A stretch of DNA of 64,000 nucleotides from Propionibacteriaceae bacterium (GCA_031272505.1 JAISTQ010000065.1:22855-86854); one strand, 5' to 3'. Shown: positions 9,106 through 16,804, numbered from the stretch's first letter. Notes: generated from the sequence alone by a model not told the origin. Translations and numbers: made by a program.

Positions 9106-10323
9106 ATGGAGGGTATGGTCAAACAACCAGATCTATACCGCCCGCGGGAAGGCGCCGTATTCGGTGGCTTGATGTTGGGGCTCTCAAAGCGGTTCAGTGT
9201 GGACGTCACCGTATTGCGCATCGCCGCAGTGGTGTTGGCGTTCGTTTCTTTTGGGACGGCAGTGCTGCTCTATTTGATCGGCCTGCTGATCGTCCCACGG
9301 GAACCCGGCGGCAAGCCGTCGAACTCGAAACTCGGTTGGATCTTGGCCATCGTGCTGCTGATTTGTATTGTGGTTCCGGGTTGGAGCCTCGTCCGCGGCT
9401 GGATGACTGGTTTGGCGGTCACCGCGCTGATCGTGGTGATCGTCGTCCTTTCCAGCCGCAACAAGCCGGTGCAGCACGCTGAGCCCACTCCCTTCGAGCG
9501 GGCTCGGGATAGCTGGTCACAGCGGTTGGAGCAGGTAAAAGCTACGGCGGCAGCCGGCAATAGTGAAGCCCCCCTCGAAACCCCCGGGGATGAACTTGCC
9601 GAGGTGCCGACCATCCAGGGGCCGGTGATTCGCCGCTGGCGCGGTTGGCTCTTTGCCCTGTCGCTAATAGTGCTGGGGGTGGGGGTGTTGCTCGCGCTGC
9701 AGTTGGTGTTCGGCATCGCGATTCGTCCGGTCTTCTGGGCGGCGATGGTGCTCTTCGCCTTCGGGCTCACCCTCACCATCAGTACTTGGCGCGGCCGTCC
9801 CCGGTTCATGGTGATGACGGCGGTGCTCGCGATCTTCGTGGTGGCTTTCATGGCCATCCCGACCGAGCACATCCGGGCGCTCAATCTCTTCCAATCGGAG
9901 GATCGGATCGTCTTCACCGACGCGAGTGACATCGCCGATCAAGACATGTCCTTTGACGGCACGGTCTACGATTTCACTGACTTGAAGCTGGAGGAAGACG
10001 CGGAGATGCGGATCGAGCAGAGTTTCGGTTCGGCGAAGATCCTGCTGCCGGAATCGGTAGTGGTCGATGGCGTCTATGAAGCCAGCTTCTCTTCGGTGAC
10101 GATCACGAACGTCTCCGCCGAGTCCACCGATGGTTGCGGATTCAGTTGCTCCGGTGAGTTCGGGAACGCGGTTGCGGTCGCTTTGCCTTCCGCGCCGCAA
10201 ATGACGCCTGGCGCGTCAGACTTCGATGAACTGGAGCTTCCGCCCGTGGAGGTCACATCTGGCCCGACGCTGCATCTCAGTGTCGACGTCTCCTTCGGCT
10301 CATTGGAGGTGGTCGGCTCATGA
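9106..10323 (+). CDS. PspC-domain, multi-pass LiaF-like membrane protein
   Basis: 405 residues. An N-terminal PspC domain (AVFGGLMLGLSKRFSVDVTVLR) is followed by membrane helices near residues 35-60, 80-115, 180-205 and 210-255, then an extracellular beta-rich C-terminal domain (about 290-405) with repeated 'FGSAKI' and 'FGSLEV' strands like LiaF/YvqF (DUF2154-type) proteins. In the Lia system such proteins restrain the kinase until the membrane is stressed. Here it heads an operon facing the PspC kinase, so a partner or inhibitor role is likely. ATG at 9115 is an alternative start, but its GGAGGG sequence is too close to work as a normal ribosome site. Confidence 0.85.
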   Translation: MEGMVKQPDLYRPREGAVFGGLMLGLSKRFSVDVTVLRIAAVVLAFVSFGTAVLLYLIGLLIVPREPGGKPSNSKLGWILAIVLLICIVVPGWSLVRGWMTGLAVTALIVVIVVLSSRNKPVQHAEPTPFERARDSWSQRLEQVKATAAAGNSEAPLETPGDELAEVPTIQGPVIRRWRGWLFALSLIVLGVGVLLALQLVFGIAIRPVFWAAMVLFAFGLTLTISTWRGRPRFMVMTAVLAIFVVAFMAIPTEHIRALNLFQSEDRIVFTDASDIADQDMSFDGTVYDFTDLKLEEDAEMRIEQSFGSAKILLPESVVVDGVYEASFSSVTITNVSAESTDGCGFSCSGEFGNAVAVALPSAPQMTPGASDFDELELPPVEVTSGPTLHLSVDVSFGSLEVVGS

Positions 10324-10499
10324 AGGCTGATCTCACCGCGCTCATCATCGGGCTGCTCAGCTGCCTGATCGCCGCCGTGGTAGTGGTGTTCACCATCGTC
10401 AAAGTGACGGTCACCATAATCAACTGGCTGTTCCCCATCATTCTTATCGCTGTCGCCTTGGTAGCGTTAATCACCGCCTTGAAAGGAAATAAACAATGA
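10320..10499 (+). CDS. 59-residue membrane peptide between two PspC genes
   Basis: A small open frame overlapping the upstream gene by four bases (ATGA) and the downstream gene by four bases (ATGA), which strongly supports real, coupled translation. The product starts MKADLTALIIG and is almost wholly hydrophobic (two likely helices, about residues 6-28 and 32-54), ending LKGNKQ. There are no known motifs. Its place inside a PspC/LiaF operon suggests a small membrane subunit of the stress module. Confidence 0.75.
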   Translation: MKADLTALIIGLLSCLIAAVVVVFTIVKVTVTIINWLFPIILIAVALVALITALKGNKQ

Positions 10500-10738
10500 A
10501 AGGCCCATTTGCCCGTTCCACCACCGACCGCTTCATCGGCGGAGTCTGCGGTGGCCTATCCGATATGTTCGGCATCCAGTCCTGGGCGATCCGCACGATC
10601 TTCTTCGTGTTGCTGATCTGCTTCGGCACCGGTATCGGCCTCTACCTGATCCTCTGGCTGATCATGCCCGACGGCGCCACCGGCAAGCGTGGCTACGAGA
10701 GCCTGCTCGGTTGGGGGCAAGCCCACTTCGGAAAGTAA
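10496..10738 (+). CDS. Small PspC-domain protein
   Basis: 80 residues consisting of little more than one PspC domain: FIGGVCGGLSDMFGI, then a membrane helix ending YLILWLIMPDG. Third gene of the coupled run 9106-10738. PspC proteins sense or transduce membrane damage. Together with the kinase's own PspC domain, this locus has three PspC domains, which suggests they interact in the membrane. Confidence 0.9.
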   Translation: MKGPFARSTTDRFIGGVCGGLSDMFGIQSWAIRTIFFVLLICFGTGIGLYLILWLIMPDGATGKRGYESLLGWGQAHFGK

Positions 10739-10740
10739 GA

Positions 10741-11142
10741 GTGAGCAAGCCCCGCTACGAGATCGTCGCCGCCTGTATCGTGCGCGACCACCAGGTGCTC
10801 GCGGTACAACGCGGCTACGGCGGCTACCGCGGCTGGTGGGAGTTCCCCGGCGGCAAGATCGAGCCCGGCGAGACGCACGAGGAAGCGTTGGCCCGGGAGC
10901 TCTTTGAGGAGTTGGACGCCACGATCTCAGTGCAGGAGTATCTGATGACCGTCGATTACGAATACCCCGAGTTCTTCTTGCGGATGAACTGCTACCTGTG
11001 CTCGTTGGACAGCTCGTTCACCTTGAACGAGCATCAGGACGCCCGGTGGCTGGGCCTCGACAACCTGTACTCGGTCAAGTGGCTGGGCGCGGATGCCGAC
11101 GTCCTCAAAGCCTTGGAGCCAAAGCTAACCAATCCGTGTTAG
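10741..11142 (+). CDS. NUDIX hydrolase (MutT-like)
   Basis: 133-residue nucleoside-diphosphate-X hydrolase. The NUDIX box is complete: GGKIEPGE, then seven residues and RELFEELDA, fitting G-x5-E-x7-RE-x2-EE. The N-terminus (YEIVAACIVRDHQVLAVQRG) and the phrase WWEFPGGK are typical of MutT-type 8-oxo-dGTP sanitising enzymes, which is the likely role. The GTG start lies two bases after the PspC stop, so it may be read from the same transcript. Confidence 0.88.
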   Translation: MSKPRYEIVAACIVRDHQVLAVQRGYGGYRGWWEFPGGKIEPGETHEEALARELFEELDATISVQEYLMTVDYEYPEFFLRMNCYLCSLDSSFTLNEHQDARWLGLDNLYSVKWLGADADVLKALEPKLTNPC

Positions 11143-11235
11143 CTACCTAATCGTTATAAAAATTCACTACCGTTCATAGTGCAACCCGCTGGAGAAAGCT
11201 AGGATTGCCCTAGACGCCTAAGAGATGGAGGGAGA

Positions 11236-11469
11236 ATGAGCAAGCGCAAAGACGCCGTCGAGGAAGCGCCCAAGAAGAAGGGGGGTTTCCGCAAGTTCCT
11301 GAAGCTGGTTAGCCTGCTTTCGCTCATTGGTGGTGGCCTGTACGCGCTCTCGAAGCGTTTCAAGTCTGATCCGGACGCTGGCTGGGTGCAGCTCACCCCG
11401 CCGGACGCCTACATTGCCGATCCGGTGGCCGACGTCACCGAAGACATCGTGAAGGCGGCAGAAAAGTAA
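11236..11469 (+). CDS. Small single-pass membrane protein of unknown function
   Basis: 77 residues: a highly basic N-terminus with several lysines, one hydrophobic segment (about 25-43), then an acidic tail. A good ribosome site (GGAGGGAGA) precedes the ATG. No function is recognised. It sits 8 bases before a prepilin peptidase gene, so they are probably co-transcribed. The upstream gap holds TAGGAT (11200-11205), a plausible -10 box, inside a small CTAGG/CCTAG repeat. Confidence 0.7.
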   Translation: MSKRKDAVEEAPKKKGGFRKFLKLVSLLSLIGGGLYALSKRFKSDPDAGWVQLTPPDAYIADPVADVTEDIVKAAEK

Positions 11470-11477
11470 CCCTCTAC

Positions 11478-11987
11478 GTGGCGACGGGGGTCGCCTGGGG
11501 GCTGTTTACCTTATTCGCCATCCCACTCGCGATTATTGACGCGCTCACCGCGCGGCTGCCAAATCTCTTGATGTACCCCGCTTTGGGCTGCTCGCTCGCC
11601 TGGGTGTTGCTGTCCAGTTCGCTGATCGTCCCGCCCGCGTCCTTCTGGGCGGTGGCCAGCCCGGCGTTGGCCGGTTCGCTGATCGGCGGCCTGACGTTGC
11701 TCTTCGTCTGGTACTCCGGCAAACGCCGCGCCCGCTCCCGCACCGGAGACCGCGACGCCCTCTCTCCGCTCGGCTTCGGCGACGTCCGCCTCGGCTTCCT
11801 GCTCGGCATCCCCACCGGCCTGCTGGGCACCATGTACCCCGTCATCGCGCTGTTGGTGGGCTCGGTGTTCGCCGTCGGTTACGGCCTCGCCCGCAAACCC
11901 GCCTCCGGCTACCCCTTCGGCCCCTTCCTCATCCTCGGCGCCTACCTCGCTGGAGCGGTAGCGCTGGCGGTTGATTTTCTCAGTTGA
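11478..11987 (+). CDS. Prepilin peptidase (A24 family aspartic protease)
   Basis: 169-residue membrane protease of the type IV prepilin peptidase / TadV group, which trims leader peptides of pilin-like proteins. Both catalytic aspartates can be placed: the first in IIDALTARLPN near the N-terminus and the second in GFGDVRLG (the GxGD motif). There are five or six hydrophobic helices. It lacks the N-terminal methyltransferase domain of PilD, as usual for short actinobacterial versions. GTG start. No pilin or secretion ATPase genes are in this window. Confidence 0.88.
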   Translation: MATGVAWGLFTLFAIPLAIIDALTARLPNLLMYPALGCSLAWVLLSSSLIVPPASFWAVASPALAGSLIGGLTLLFVWYSGKRRARSRTGDRDALSPLGFGDVRLGFLLGIPTGLLGTMYPVIALLVGSVFAVGYGLARKPASGYPFGPFLILGAYLAGAVALAVDFLS

Positions 11988-12012
11988 ATGTATATACTAT
12001 TTGTATATACAT
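11971..12012 (+). promoter_or_regulatory. vapBC promoter with a perfect 10-bp inverted-repeat operator
   Basis: ATGTATATAC (11988-11997) and GTATATACAT (12003-12012) are perfect inverted copies separated by five bases. A promoter can be read as TTGATT (11971-11976), 16 bases, TATACT (11993-11998), so the -10 box lies inside the operator. This is the expected arrangement for autoregulation by a VapB/VapC complex. The -35 box lies inside the end of the prepilin peptidase gene. Confidence 0.75.
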
Positions 12013-12026
12013 AGAAAGGGGTCGAG

Positions 12027-12260
12027 ATGGCTACGGCGCGGCTGTTTCTAAACAACCTCTCGCAGGCGGTCCGGCTGCCTAAAGAGGTCGCTTTCCCGGA
12101 TTTCGTGAAAGCGGTGGAAGTGGTGGTTGATGGGGACAAACGCATTCTCGTTCCGGTCCAGCTCACCTGGGAAAGCTGGTTTGACAGCATGACGCCGGTT
12201 GCTGAGGACTTCCTCGCGGATCGAGCTCAGGGGGTAGCGGAGGAACGTGATCAGTTGTGA
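12027..12260 (+). CDS. vapB: VapB-type antitoxin (AbrB/SpoVT fold)
   Basis: 77 residues. The N-terminus (TARLFLNNLSQAVRLPKEVAF) is the swapped-hairpin AbrB-like DNA-binding motif of VapB antitoxins; the C-terminal half would wrap the toxin. Ribosome site GAAAGGGG. Its stop overlaps the vapC GTG by four bases. It is expected to neutralise VapC and, with it, repress the promoter that carries the 10-bp palindrome just upstream. Confidence 0.9.
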   Translation: MATARLFLNNLSQAVRLPKEVAFPDFVKAVEVVVDGDKRILVPVQLTWESWFDSMTPVAEDFLADRAQGVAEERDQL

Positions 12261-12679
12261 AACCCGCCTATCTGTTGGATACGAATGTGCTGGTGGCTTT
12301 GTTGCGCGGTAAAGCACCACATTTGAGGGACAAATTGGCCGCACATGCTGGGAAGATAGCGGTCTCGACGGTATCCGTGATGGAGTTGCAGTACGGTGCC
12401 AACCTGAGCGATAACCCAGTTGGTTCCCGAAGGAGGGTGAGCGAGTTGCTCTCGCTGGTGCAAGTCCTTCCTTTCGACGAAGCCGCCGCGAAACACACTG
12501 GGTTTATCCGAGCCGCGTTGAAGCAGGCGGGCACTCCGATTTGCCCTTTCGATTCCCAAATCGCGGGTCATGCCCGTTCCCGATCTCTCACGGTGGTGAC
12601 GAACAACACCCGGGAGTTTGCGCGGGTGGAAGGTTTAGCGGTGACCGACTGGCAGGCAGATTCTCCGCCCGTTGCGTGA
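12257..12679 (+). CDS. vapC: VapC-type PIN-domain toxin ribonuclease
   Basis: 140-residue PIN nuclease. Acidic active-site positions: Asp8 in YLLDTNVLV, Glu43 in VMELQYG and Asp99 in CPFDSQIAGH, with the C-terminal TNNTREF loop. Members cleave tRNA or rRNA when freed from VapB. The GTG start overlaps the vapB stop, giving coupled expression with antitoxin first. It has no obvious truncation, so it is probably active. Confidence 0.92.
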   Translation: MKPAYLLDTNVLVALLRGKAPHLRDKLAAHAGKIAVSTVSVMELQYGANLSDNPVGSRRRVSELLSLVQVLPFDEAAAKHTGFIRAALKQAGTPICPFDSQIAGHARSRSLTVVTNNTREFARVEGLAVTDWQADSPPVA

Positions 12680-12719
12680 ACGTGACATCGCGGCGTTAGC
12701 TACCGGCTAGGGTGAGGAT

Positions 12720-13328
12720 ATGAGCAGAGTACTTGTGGTGTGGGCGCATCCGAAAGCGGAGTCGTTCACGGCGGTGGTGGCGGCTGAGGTGCTGCGGGCG
12801 GCGGCGAAGGTCGGGGCCGTGGTGGAAGAATCGGATCTCTATCGCAACGGATTCGATCCGCGATACAGCTTGGCGGATTTTGAGCGGTTCAACGCGGGCG
12901 GCAAGGGCGTGGCCACTCCCGATGTGCTGGAGGAGCAGGCCAAGCTGGCGGCGGCGGACGGCATCGCCTTCGTCTTTCCGGTGTGGTGGTGGTCGGTGCC
13001 CGCCTATCTGAAAGGCTATATCGAGCGGGTGATCACCCGGGGCTTCGCCTATGGCCACAGTGACACGGGCGAGGCCATCAAGCAATTGGCGGGCAAGAAG
13101 ATCCGGCTCATCGCGTTGACGGCCAGCCCCGACGACACCTACGAATCCGAGGGCTTCGTCACCGCGATGCAAACCCAGCTCGTCCACGGCATCTTCGAGC
13201 TTTACTGCCGGGTCACCGACGTCAAACTGGAGTACTTCTACCACGTGACGGGCACCCGGCCCGGCGACGACGCCTCCCAAGCCCTCTTGGAACGCGCCGC
13301 CGCCATCGGTGCCGAGTTAGCTATTTGA
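12720..13328 (+). CDS. Flavodoxin-fold NAD(P)H oxidoreductase
   Basis: 202 residues of the NAD(P)H:quinone reductase family (KefF/MdaB/YrkL-like). Seen: the N-terminal strand VLVVWAHPKAESF, FMN-phosphate loop region, and the FVFPVWWWSVPAYLKGYIERV segment typical of the family, followed by GFAYG. Role: two-electron reduction of quinones or other acceptors using bound FMN. Ribosome site GGTGAGGAT. It is a single gene between VapBC and alanine dehydrogenase. Confidence 0.85.
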   Translation: MSRVLVVWAHPKAESFTAVVAAEVLRAAAKVGAVVEESDLYRNGFDPRYSLADFERFNAGGKGVATPDVLEEQAKLAAADGIAFVFPVWWWSVPAYLKGYIERVITRGFAYGHSDTGEAIKQLAGKKIRLIALTASPDDTYESEGFVTAMQTQLVHGIFELYCRVTDVKLEYFYHVTGTRPGDDASQALLERAAAIGAELAI

Positions 13329-13420
13329 TCTGGACGGCTTACGCGGATCGATTGTTTAGGTCTGATTAAAGGCATTTAAAGGCCTTGGGGTGGCGGCGCT
13401 CTAGTTTTAGGATGGTGGGT

Positions 13421-14548
13421 ATGAGTTTGATTGTGGGAGTTCCCAAGGAGATCAAGGACAACGAGAATCGGGTGGCGATCACGCCCGATGGCGTGTTCGA
13501 ATTGGCTCACCATGGGCATTCGGTTTTGATTCAGGCGGGGGCTGGCGAAGGCTCCCGGTTCGCGGATGCGGAGTTCGTCGAGGCGGGGGCGACCATCGTC
13601 CCGACGGCGGCGGACGTTTTTGCGGGGGCGGATCTGATCGTCAAGGTGAAAGAGCCGATTCCGGCTGAGTACGGGCTCTTCAAGGAGGGCCAGCAGCTCT
13701 TCACCTATCTGCATCTGGCGGCGGACGAGCAGCAGACCCGGTTCCTGCTGGAGCGCAAGATTGACGCGATTGGCTACGAGGTGGTGCAGACCGCTGACGG
13801 GCGGCTGCCGCTGCTGGCTCCGATGAGCGAGGTGGCCGGGCGGATGGCCGTGCAGGCGGCCGCGCACCATTTGGAGAGCCCGCGCGGCGGGGCCGGGATT
13901 CTGCTCGGCGGCGTGCCCGGCACCCCAGCGGCGAAGGTCACCATCATCGGCGGCGGCGTCGCGGGCACCGAGGCGGCGAAGATCGCGCTCGGGATGCGGG
14001 CGATCACCCGCGTGCTCGATCTGAATCCGGCGCGCTTGGCCTATCTGGCCGATTTCACCGGCGGGCGGCTCGATCTGGTGGTGCCGAACCGGATTCGCAC
14101 CGCCCAGTACGTCGCCGAATCTGACGTGGTGATCGGTGCGGTGCTCGTCCCTGGCGCGAAGACGCCGAAGGTGGTCACCCGCGAGATGATCGCGTCGATG
14201 CGGCCCGGCTCGGTGGTGGTGGACATCGCCATCGACCAAGGCGGCTGCTTCGAGACCAGTCGGCCCACCACGCACGCCAACCCGACTTACGTCGAGGAGG
14301 GCGTCATCCACTATTGCGTGGCCAACATTCCGGGAGCGGTGGCGCGGACGTCAACCCTGGCGCTGACGGCGTCCACCCTGCCCTATCTGGTGCAGGTGGC
14401 CGACAAGGGCATCCGGGGCGCGGCGAAAGCCAATCCGGCGTTGTACGCGGGGCTTTCCACGCTCGGCGGGCAGTTGGTGAGCGCCCCGGTAGGTGAAGCG
14501 CACGGGATCGACGTGGTGGATCCGCAGGGTTTACGAATCAACTCTTAA
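13421..14548 (+). CDS. ald: Alanine dehydrogenase
   Basis: 375 residues. Converts L-alanine and NAD+ to pyruvate, ammonium and NADH. The N-terminus (VGVPKEIKDNENRVAITPDG) is diagnostic; catalytic Lys in VKVKEP and His in TYLHLA are present; the nucleotide-binding glycines are in IIGGGVAGTEAA. ATG at 13421 matches family length; ATG at 13412 is also in frame. Its stop overlaps the stop of the convergent receiver gene by two bases, so transcription from the two sides may interfere. Confidence 0.95.
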   Translation: MSLIVGVPKEIKDNENRVAITPDGVFELAHHGHSVLIQAGAGEGSRFADAEFVEAGATIVPTAADVFAGADLIVKVKEPIPAEYGLFKEGQQLFTYLHLAADEQQTRFLLERKIDAIGYEVVQTADGRLPLLAPMSEVAGRMAVQAAAHHLESPRGGAGILLGGVPGTPAAKVTIIGGGVAGTEAAKIALGMRAITRVLDLNPARLAYLADFTGGRLDLVVPNRIRTAQYVAESDVVIGAVLVPGAKTPKVVTREMIASMRPGSVVVDIAIDQGGCFETSRPTTHANPTYVEEGVIHYCVANIPGAVARTSTLALTASTLPYLVQVADKGIRGAAKANPALYAGLSTLGGQLVSAPVGEAHGIDVVDPQGLRINS

Positions 14549-14925
14549 CGTAATAGCTTGGCGACCAAGCCCGGAAACTCCAACGGGTTGATCGGGCTCA
14601 TGGTGACGGCCTCCGCGCCGGACCAAGTGGCCAGCCAGGCGTCCGCCACGCGCACCACCAGCAGCAGCACCGGGGGTGGATCAGCCAGCTCGTCCTTGAT
14701 GCGATGCGCGATGCCAAACCCGCCGGACGGATTCGCCTCGCCATCCAAGATGGCCAGATCGAACTTGCCCGAATCCAACGCCTGGAACACGATCGGCTCA
14801 GTGGCCGCCTCGGTGATCTCCAGGGGCGGGACGTCCGCGGCGACGCGCTTGCCCAGCGCGGCCTTCACCGCCTCGCGGACGGTGCGATCAGACGAGTACA
14901 GCAGGATGGCAGCGGTATCAGACAT
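14545..14925 (-). CDS. Stand-alone receiver-like protein
   Basis: 126 residues with a CheY-like layout: an N-terminal strand AAILLYSSDRTVREAV, a probable phospho-acceptor Asp in LAILDGEAN, and a C-terminal AEAVTMSPINPLEF segment where the canonical Lys is not evident. The early acidic pair is weak (SSD), so phosphorylation is uncertain. No output domain and no kinase nearby. The ATG at 14925 has GGAGAG seven bases upstream. The neighbour on the same strand is the Fe-S carrier gene. Confidence 0.65.
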   Translation of the reverse strand: MSDTAAILLYSSDRTVREAVKAALGKRVAADVPPLEITEAATEPIVFQALDSGKFDLAILDGEANPSGGFGIAHRIKDELADPPPVLLLVVRVADAWLATWSGAEAVTMSPINPLEFPGLVAKLLR

Positions 14926-14967
14926 TTTCACTCTCCGGTTTTCCCCACATTCTAGAGGAAACGAGAG

Positions 14968-15348
14968 TTAGCAGTTGCCGCAACCACAGCCGGCGGGGGC
15001 GGGAGTCTCCTCGCCCGCCTGGAAGCTGTTCCCACACCGGCATGAAGCGGTGACGTTCGGGTTGTCGATGGTGAAGCCCATCTGCTGCAGCGTCTCCACG
15101 AAATCAATGGTGGAGCCCTTCACATACGGGTAGCTCATCGCATCGGTGACCAACTTCACCCCGAAACTCTCCGCCTTCACATCACCCTCATACTCGGCGT
15201 CGTCCAACGAGAGCTCGTAGCGAAACCCCGAGCACCCGCCCGGCGCCACCGCCACCCGCAACGCCAAATTCGCAAAATCCGGCTCCGTCGCCGCCAACGC
15301 CTTCACCTTCGTGGCCGCGGCCTCCGTCAACATCAACACATCACTCAT
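14968..15348 (-). CDS. Fe-S cluster insertion protein (ErpA/IscA/HesB family)
   Basis: 126-residue A-type carrier that delivers Fe-S clusters to client enzymes; LipA, encoded in this window, would be one. The three conserved cysteines are present: Cys in PGGCSGFRY and the pair in SCRCGNSF. After the usual domain there is a short extra tail with three more cysteines (GCGCGNC), not part of the minimal family fold. No clear Shine-Dalgarno; TAACCT followed by seven bases and the ATG suggests a leaderless message. A candidate iron box overlaps this promoter. Confidence 0.92.
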   Translation of the reverse strand: MSDVLMLTEAAATKVKALAATEPDFANLALRVAVAPGGCSGFRYELSLDDAEYEGDVKAESFGVKLVTDAMSYPYVKGSTIDFVETLQQMGFTIDNPNVTASCRCGNSFQAGEETPAPAGCGCGNC

Positions 15349-15353
15349 GCCAC

Positions 15354-15372
15354 TAAGGTTACCCTAATCTCC
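15354..15372 (-). promoter_or_regulatory. Candidate DtxR/IdeR iron box at the erpA-type promoter
   Basis: Read on the plus strand, the 19 bases TAAGGTTACCCTAATCTCC match 14 of 19 positions of the DtxR/IdeR consensus (TTAGGTTAGSCTAACCTAA), with the central 15 bases matching 13. The site lies 6-24 bases before the ATG and covers the likely -10 box. Iron-dependent repression of this Fe-S carrier is the inference. Confidence 0.45.
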
Positions 15373-15790
15373 CTCTCCCGTCTCCGGTAACCGGAGGGCG
15401 CAGTCGCGTCTTACTGTGGCTTGCCCTGCCGCCGCTACCCACAATTTTGAAAACTGGGCGGTTTTCACAAGATCGTGGGTCTGCTCCGACACCGGGACTG
15501 GGACCAGTTCGCTCGACGCCATCCCGCATCCTTTCCCGGCTGAAACGGCCCCAATCCTTCGGAAATCGACGGTTTTCGCGCGTTCGGCCAACGCCCTCAC
15601 ACGCGGCAAACGACGACCCTCCGGCTATTGCCTCGGGCCGCCGTTTCTCGAACTTGGCCGGGCTGGTCGTCACACAGTTGAATGGCCGGGCTGGACGGTC
15701 GGCCGCAGGTTCGGTGTCGGGTGCCGGTCGGTGGCTGGGTACCAAAACCCCGTCAATGAAGATCTCCATAAAAACAAGGCAGCAAACGCA
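15373..15790. other. Non-coding interval with no supported gene
   Basis: About 420 bases between the erpA-type promoter and the dispersed repeat. Several open frames cross it on both strands, but none has a convincing start, domain or codon pattern. It contains TTGCCCTGCC (15421-15430), an inverted match to GGCAGGGCAA inside the repeat (15862-15871), and two loosely similar segments sharing a GAAAACCG-type core on the minus strand (about 15440-15475 and 15555-15590). I see no promoter or terminator with confidence. Confidence 0.5.
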
Positions 15791-15975
15791 ACCACAAGCA
15801 CAGAGGGTTATGGGAGGTGGGCCGACCGGCGGGTGGGCGGTGGCCGCCCGCGAAGGCGAGTGGCAGGGCAACCACGGGTGAACGCCCGCGGACTCTTCGT
15901 CCGACGCGGGCCGTCAGCAAACCATGACAAGACACCTGGCCCGCGAGCGGGGGAAGCGACGCCGAAAAGGAGGGG
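15791..15975. repeat. Dispersed structured repeat, copy 1
   Basis: About 185 bases closely similar to 35366-35550. Strongly conserved blocks: GCACAGAGGGTTATGGG, the G-rich core, GACTCTTCGTCC, and CGCGGGCC / GGCCCGCG. Stems present in both copies: CGGGTGG (15830-15836) with CCGCCCG (15844-15850), and CGCGGGCC (15905-15912) with GGCCCGCG (15938-15945) around a 25-base loop. The loop sequence differs between copies while its length and the stem are kept. The other copy is also in a non-coding gap. Confidence 0.8.
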
Positions 15976-15996
15976 AAGGGAAAGGGTGGGGGTGGG

Positions 15997-16173
15997 TTAT
16001 TCGGAGAGGCTCATTTGGTAGATGAGGCGGTCGCCGTCGTAGAGGGAGACTTCGAGGGCGCCGGCGAGGGAGAGGTCGAGGTAGTGCTCGGAGAGCCAGG
16101 TTTCGGCGTCGGCTTGGGTTTCGAAGAAGTCGGGGAGGTCGACTTCGGGGTAGGAGCGCCAGTGGTAGATCAT
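15997..16173 (-). CDS. 58-residue conserved-looking protein of unknown function
   Basis: Short acidic protein starting MIYHWRSYPEVDLPDFFET, soluble, no signal peptide or helix-turn-helix. Its ATG shares one base with the stop of the upstream DUF3043 gene (TGATG), so it is probably translated by coupling. The longer upstream frame is a shadow of that gene. No function recognised. Confidence 0.6.
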   Translation of the reverse strand: MIYHWRSYPEVDLPDFFETQADAETWLSEHYLDLSLAGALEVSLYDGDRLIYQMSLSE

Positions 16174-16790
16174 CAGATCTGCTCGCCGGATTTGACGCGG
16201 GGCTTTGGCTGCCGGAAGCGCTTGATGTTGATGGAGCGGGAGATGCCGTAGGTCATCAGGCCTTTGAGCGGCTCGTTCGGGATGCGCTCGGCGGCGAGCT
16301 TCTTGAAGCCGCGCCACATCAGGAAGATGTCGAGGATCAAGAACAGCAGGAAGGCCCAGACCGCGTAGCTCATCACCATCACCAAGGTGGGGTTTTGGGT
16401 GCCGCTGCCGATTGTCAACTGCAAGGCGAGCAGCACCATCAGAATCGGCATCGTCCAAGCGGAGATCGAGCGGCGGGAATCCACCCAGTCGCGCAGCAGC
16501 ACCCGACCCGGAGATTTCTCGATGCGCTCAAAAGCCTCAGCCCGCTCCTTTTGGCGGTCCTGGCGTTCCTTCAAGCGCATTTCCGAGGGCGTCATCGACG
16601 GGCGCATCCGCTCGCGGCGGGCGGCTTCGGCCGCTTTGCGTGACGGCGTGGGCACCTGCTTTTTCGCGGGCGCGGTGCTGGTGGCTTCCGGCTCGCTGAC
16701 GGCTTCCGTCGCCGGGGCGGCTTTCTTGACCGGCTCAGCCGGTTTGGCCGACTCTTTCGGCTCGCGCTCGTATGACTTGAATAAACCCAC
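16173..16790 (-). CDS. DUF3043 membrane protein
   Basis: 205 residues. A low-complexity Ala/Pro/Glu N-terminus (1-55), a strongly basic region with KAAEAARRERMRPSMT and ERQDRQKERAEAFER (about 55-95), then two membrane helices (about 108-128 and 135-160) and a basic tail. This layout is the actinobacterial DUF3043 family, function unknown. GTG start 14 bases after the gcvT stop, with no clear ribosome site. Probably in one unit with gcvT and the small downstream gene. Confidence 0.85.
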   Translation of the reverse strand: MGLFKSYEREPKESAKPAEPVKKAAPATEAVSEPEATSTAPAKKQVPTPSRKAAEAARRERMRPSMTPSEMRLKERQDRQKERAEAFERIEKSPGRVLLRDWVDSRRSISAWTMPILMVLLALQLTIGSGTQNPTLVMVMSYAVWAFLLFLILDIFLMWRGFKKLAAERIPNEPLKGLMTYGISRSINIKRFRQPKPRVKSGEQI

Positions 16791-16804
16791 GAGGGGTAAG
16801 TCTA

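Noticed and set aside
15820..15850. G-rich tract in the repeat as a G-quadruplex
   Set aside because: Runs of three or more G are too few and irregular for a confident four-tract pattern, and the hairpin explanation is conserved in both copies.
15416..16021. 201-codon plus-strand open frame across the first repeat copy as a gene
   Set aside because: No ribosome site or domain. Its similarity to an open frame at copy 2 is explained by the nucleotide repeat.
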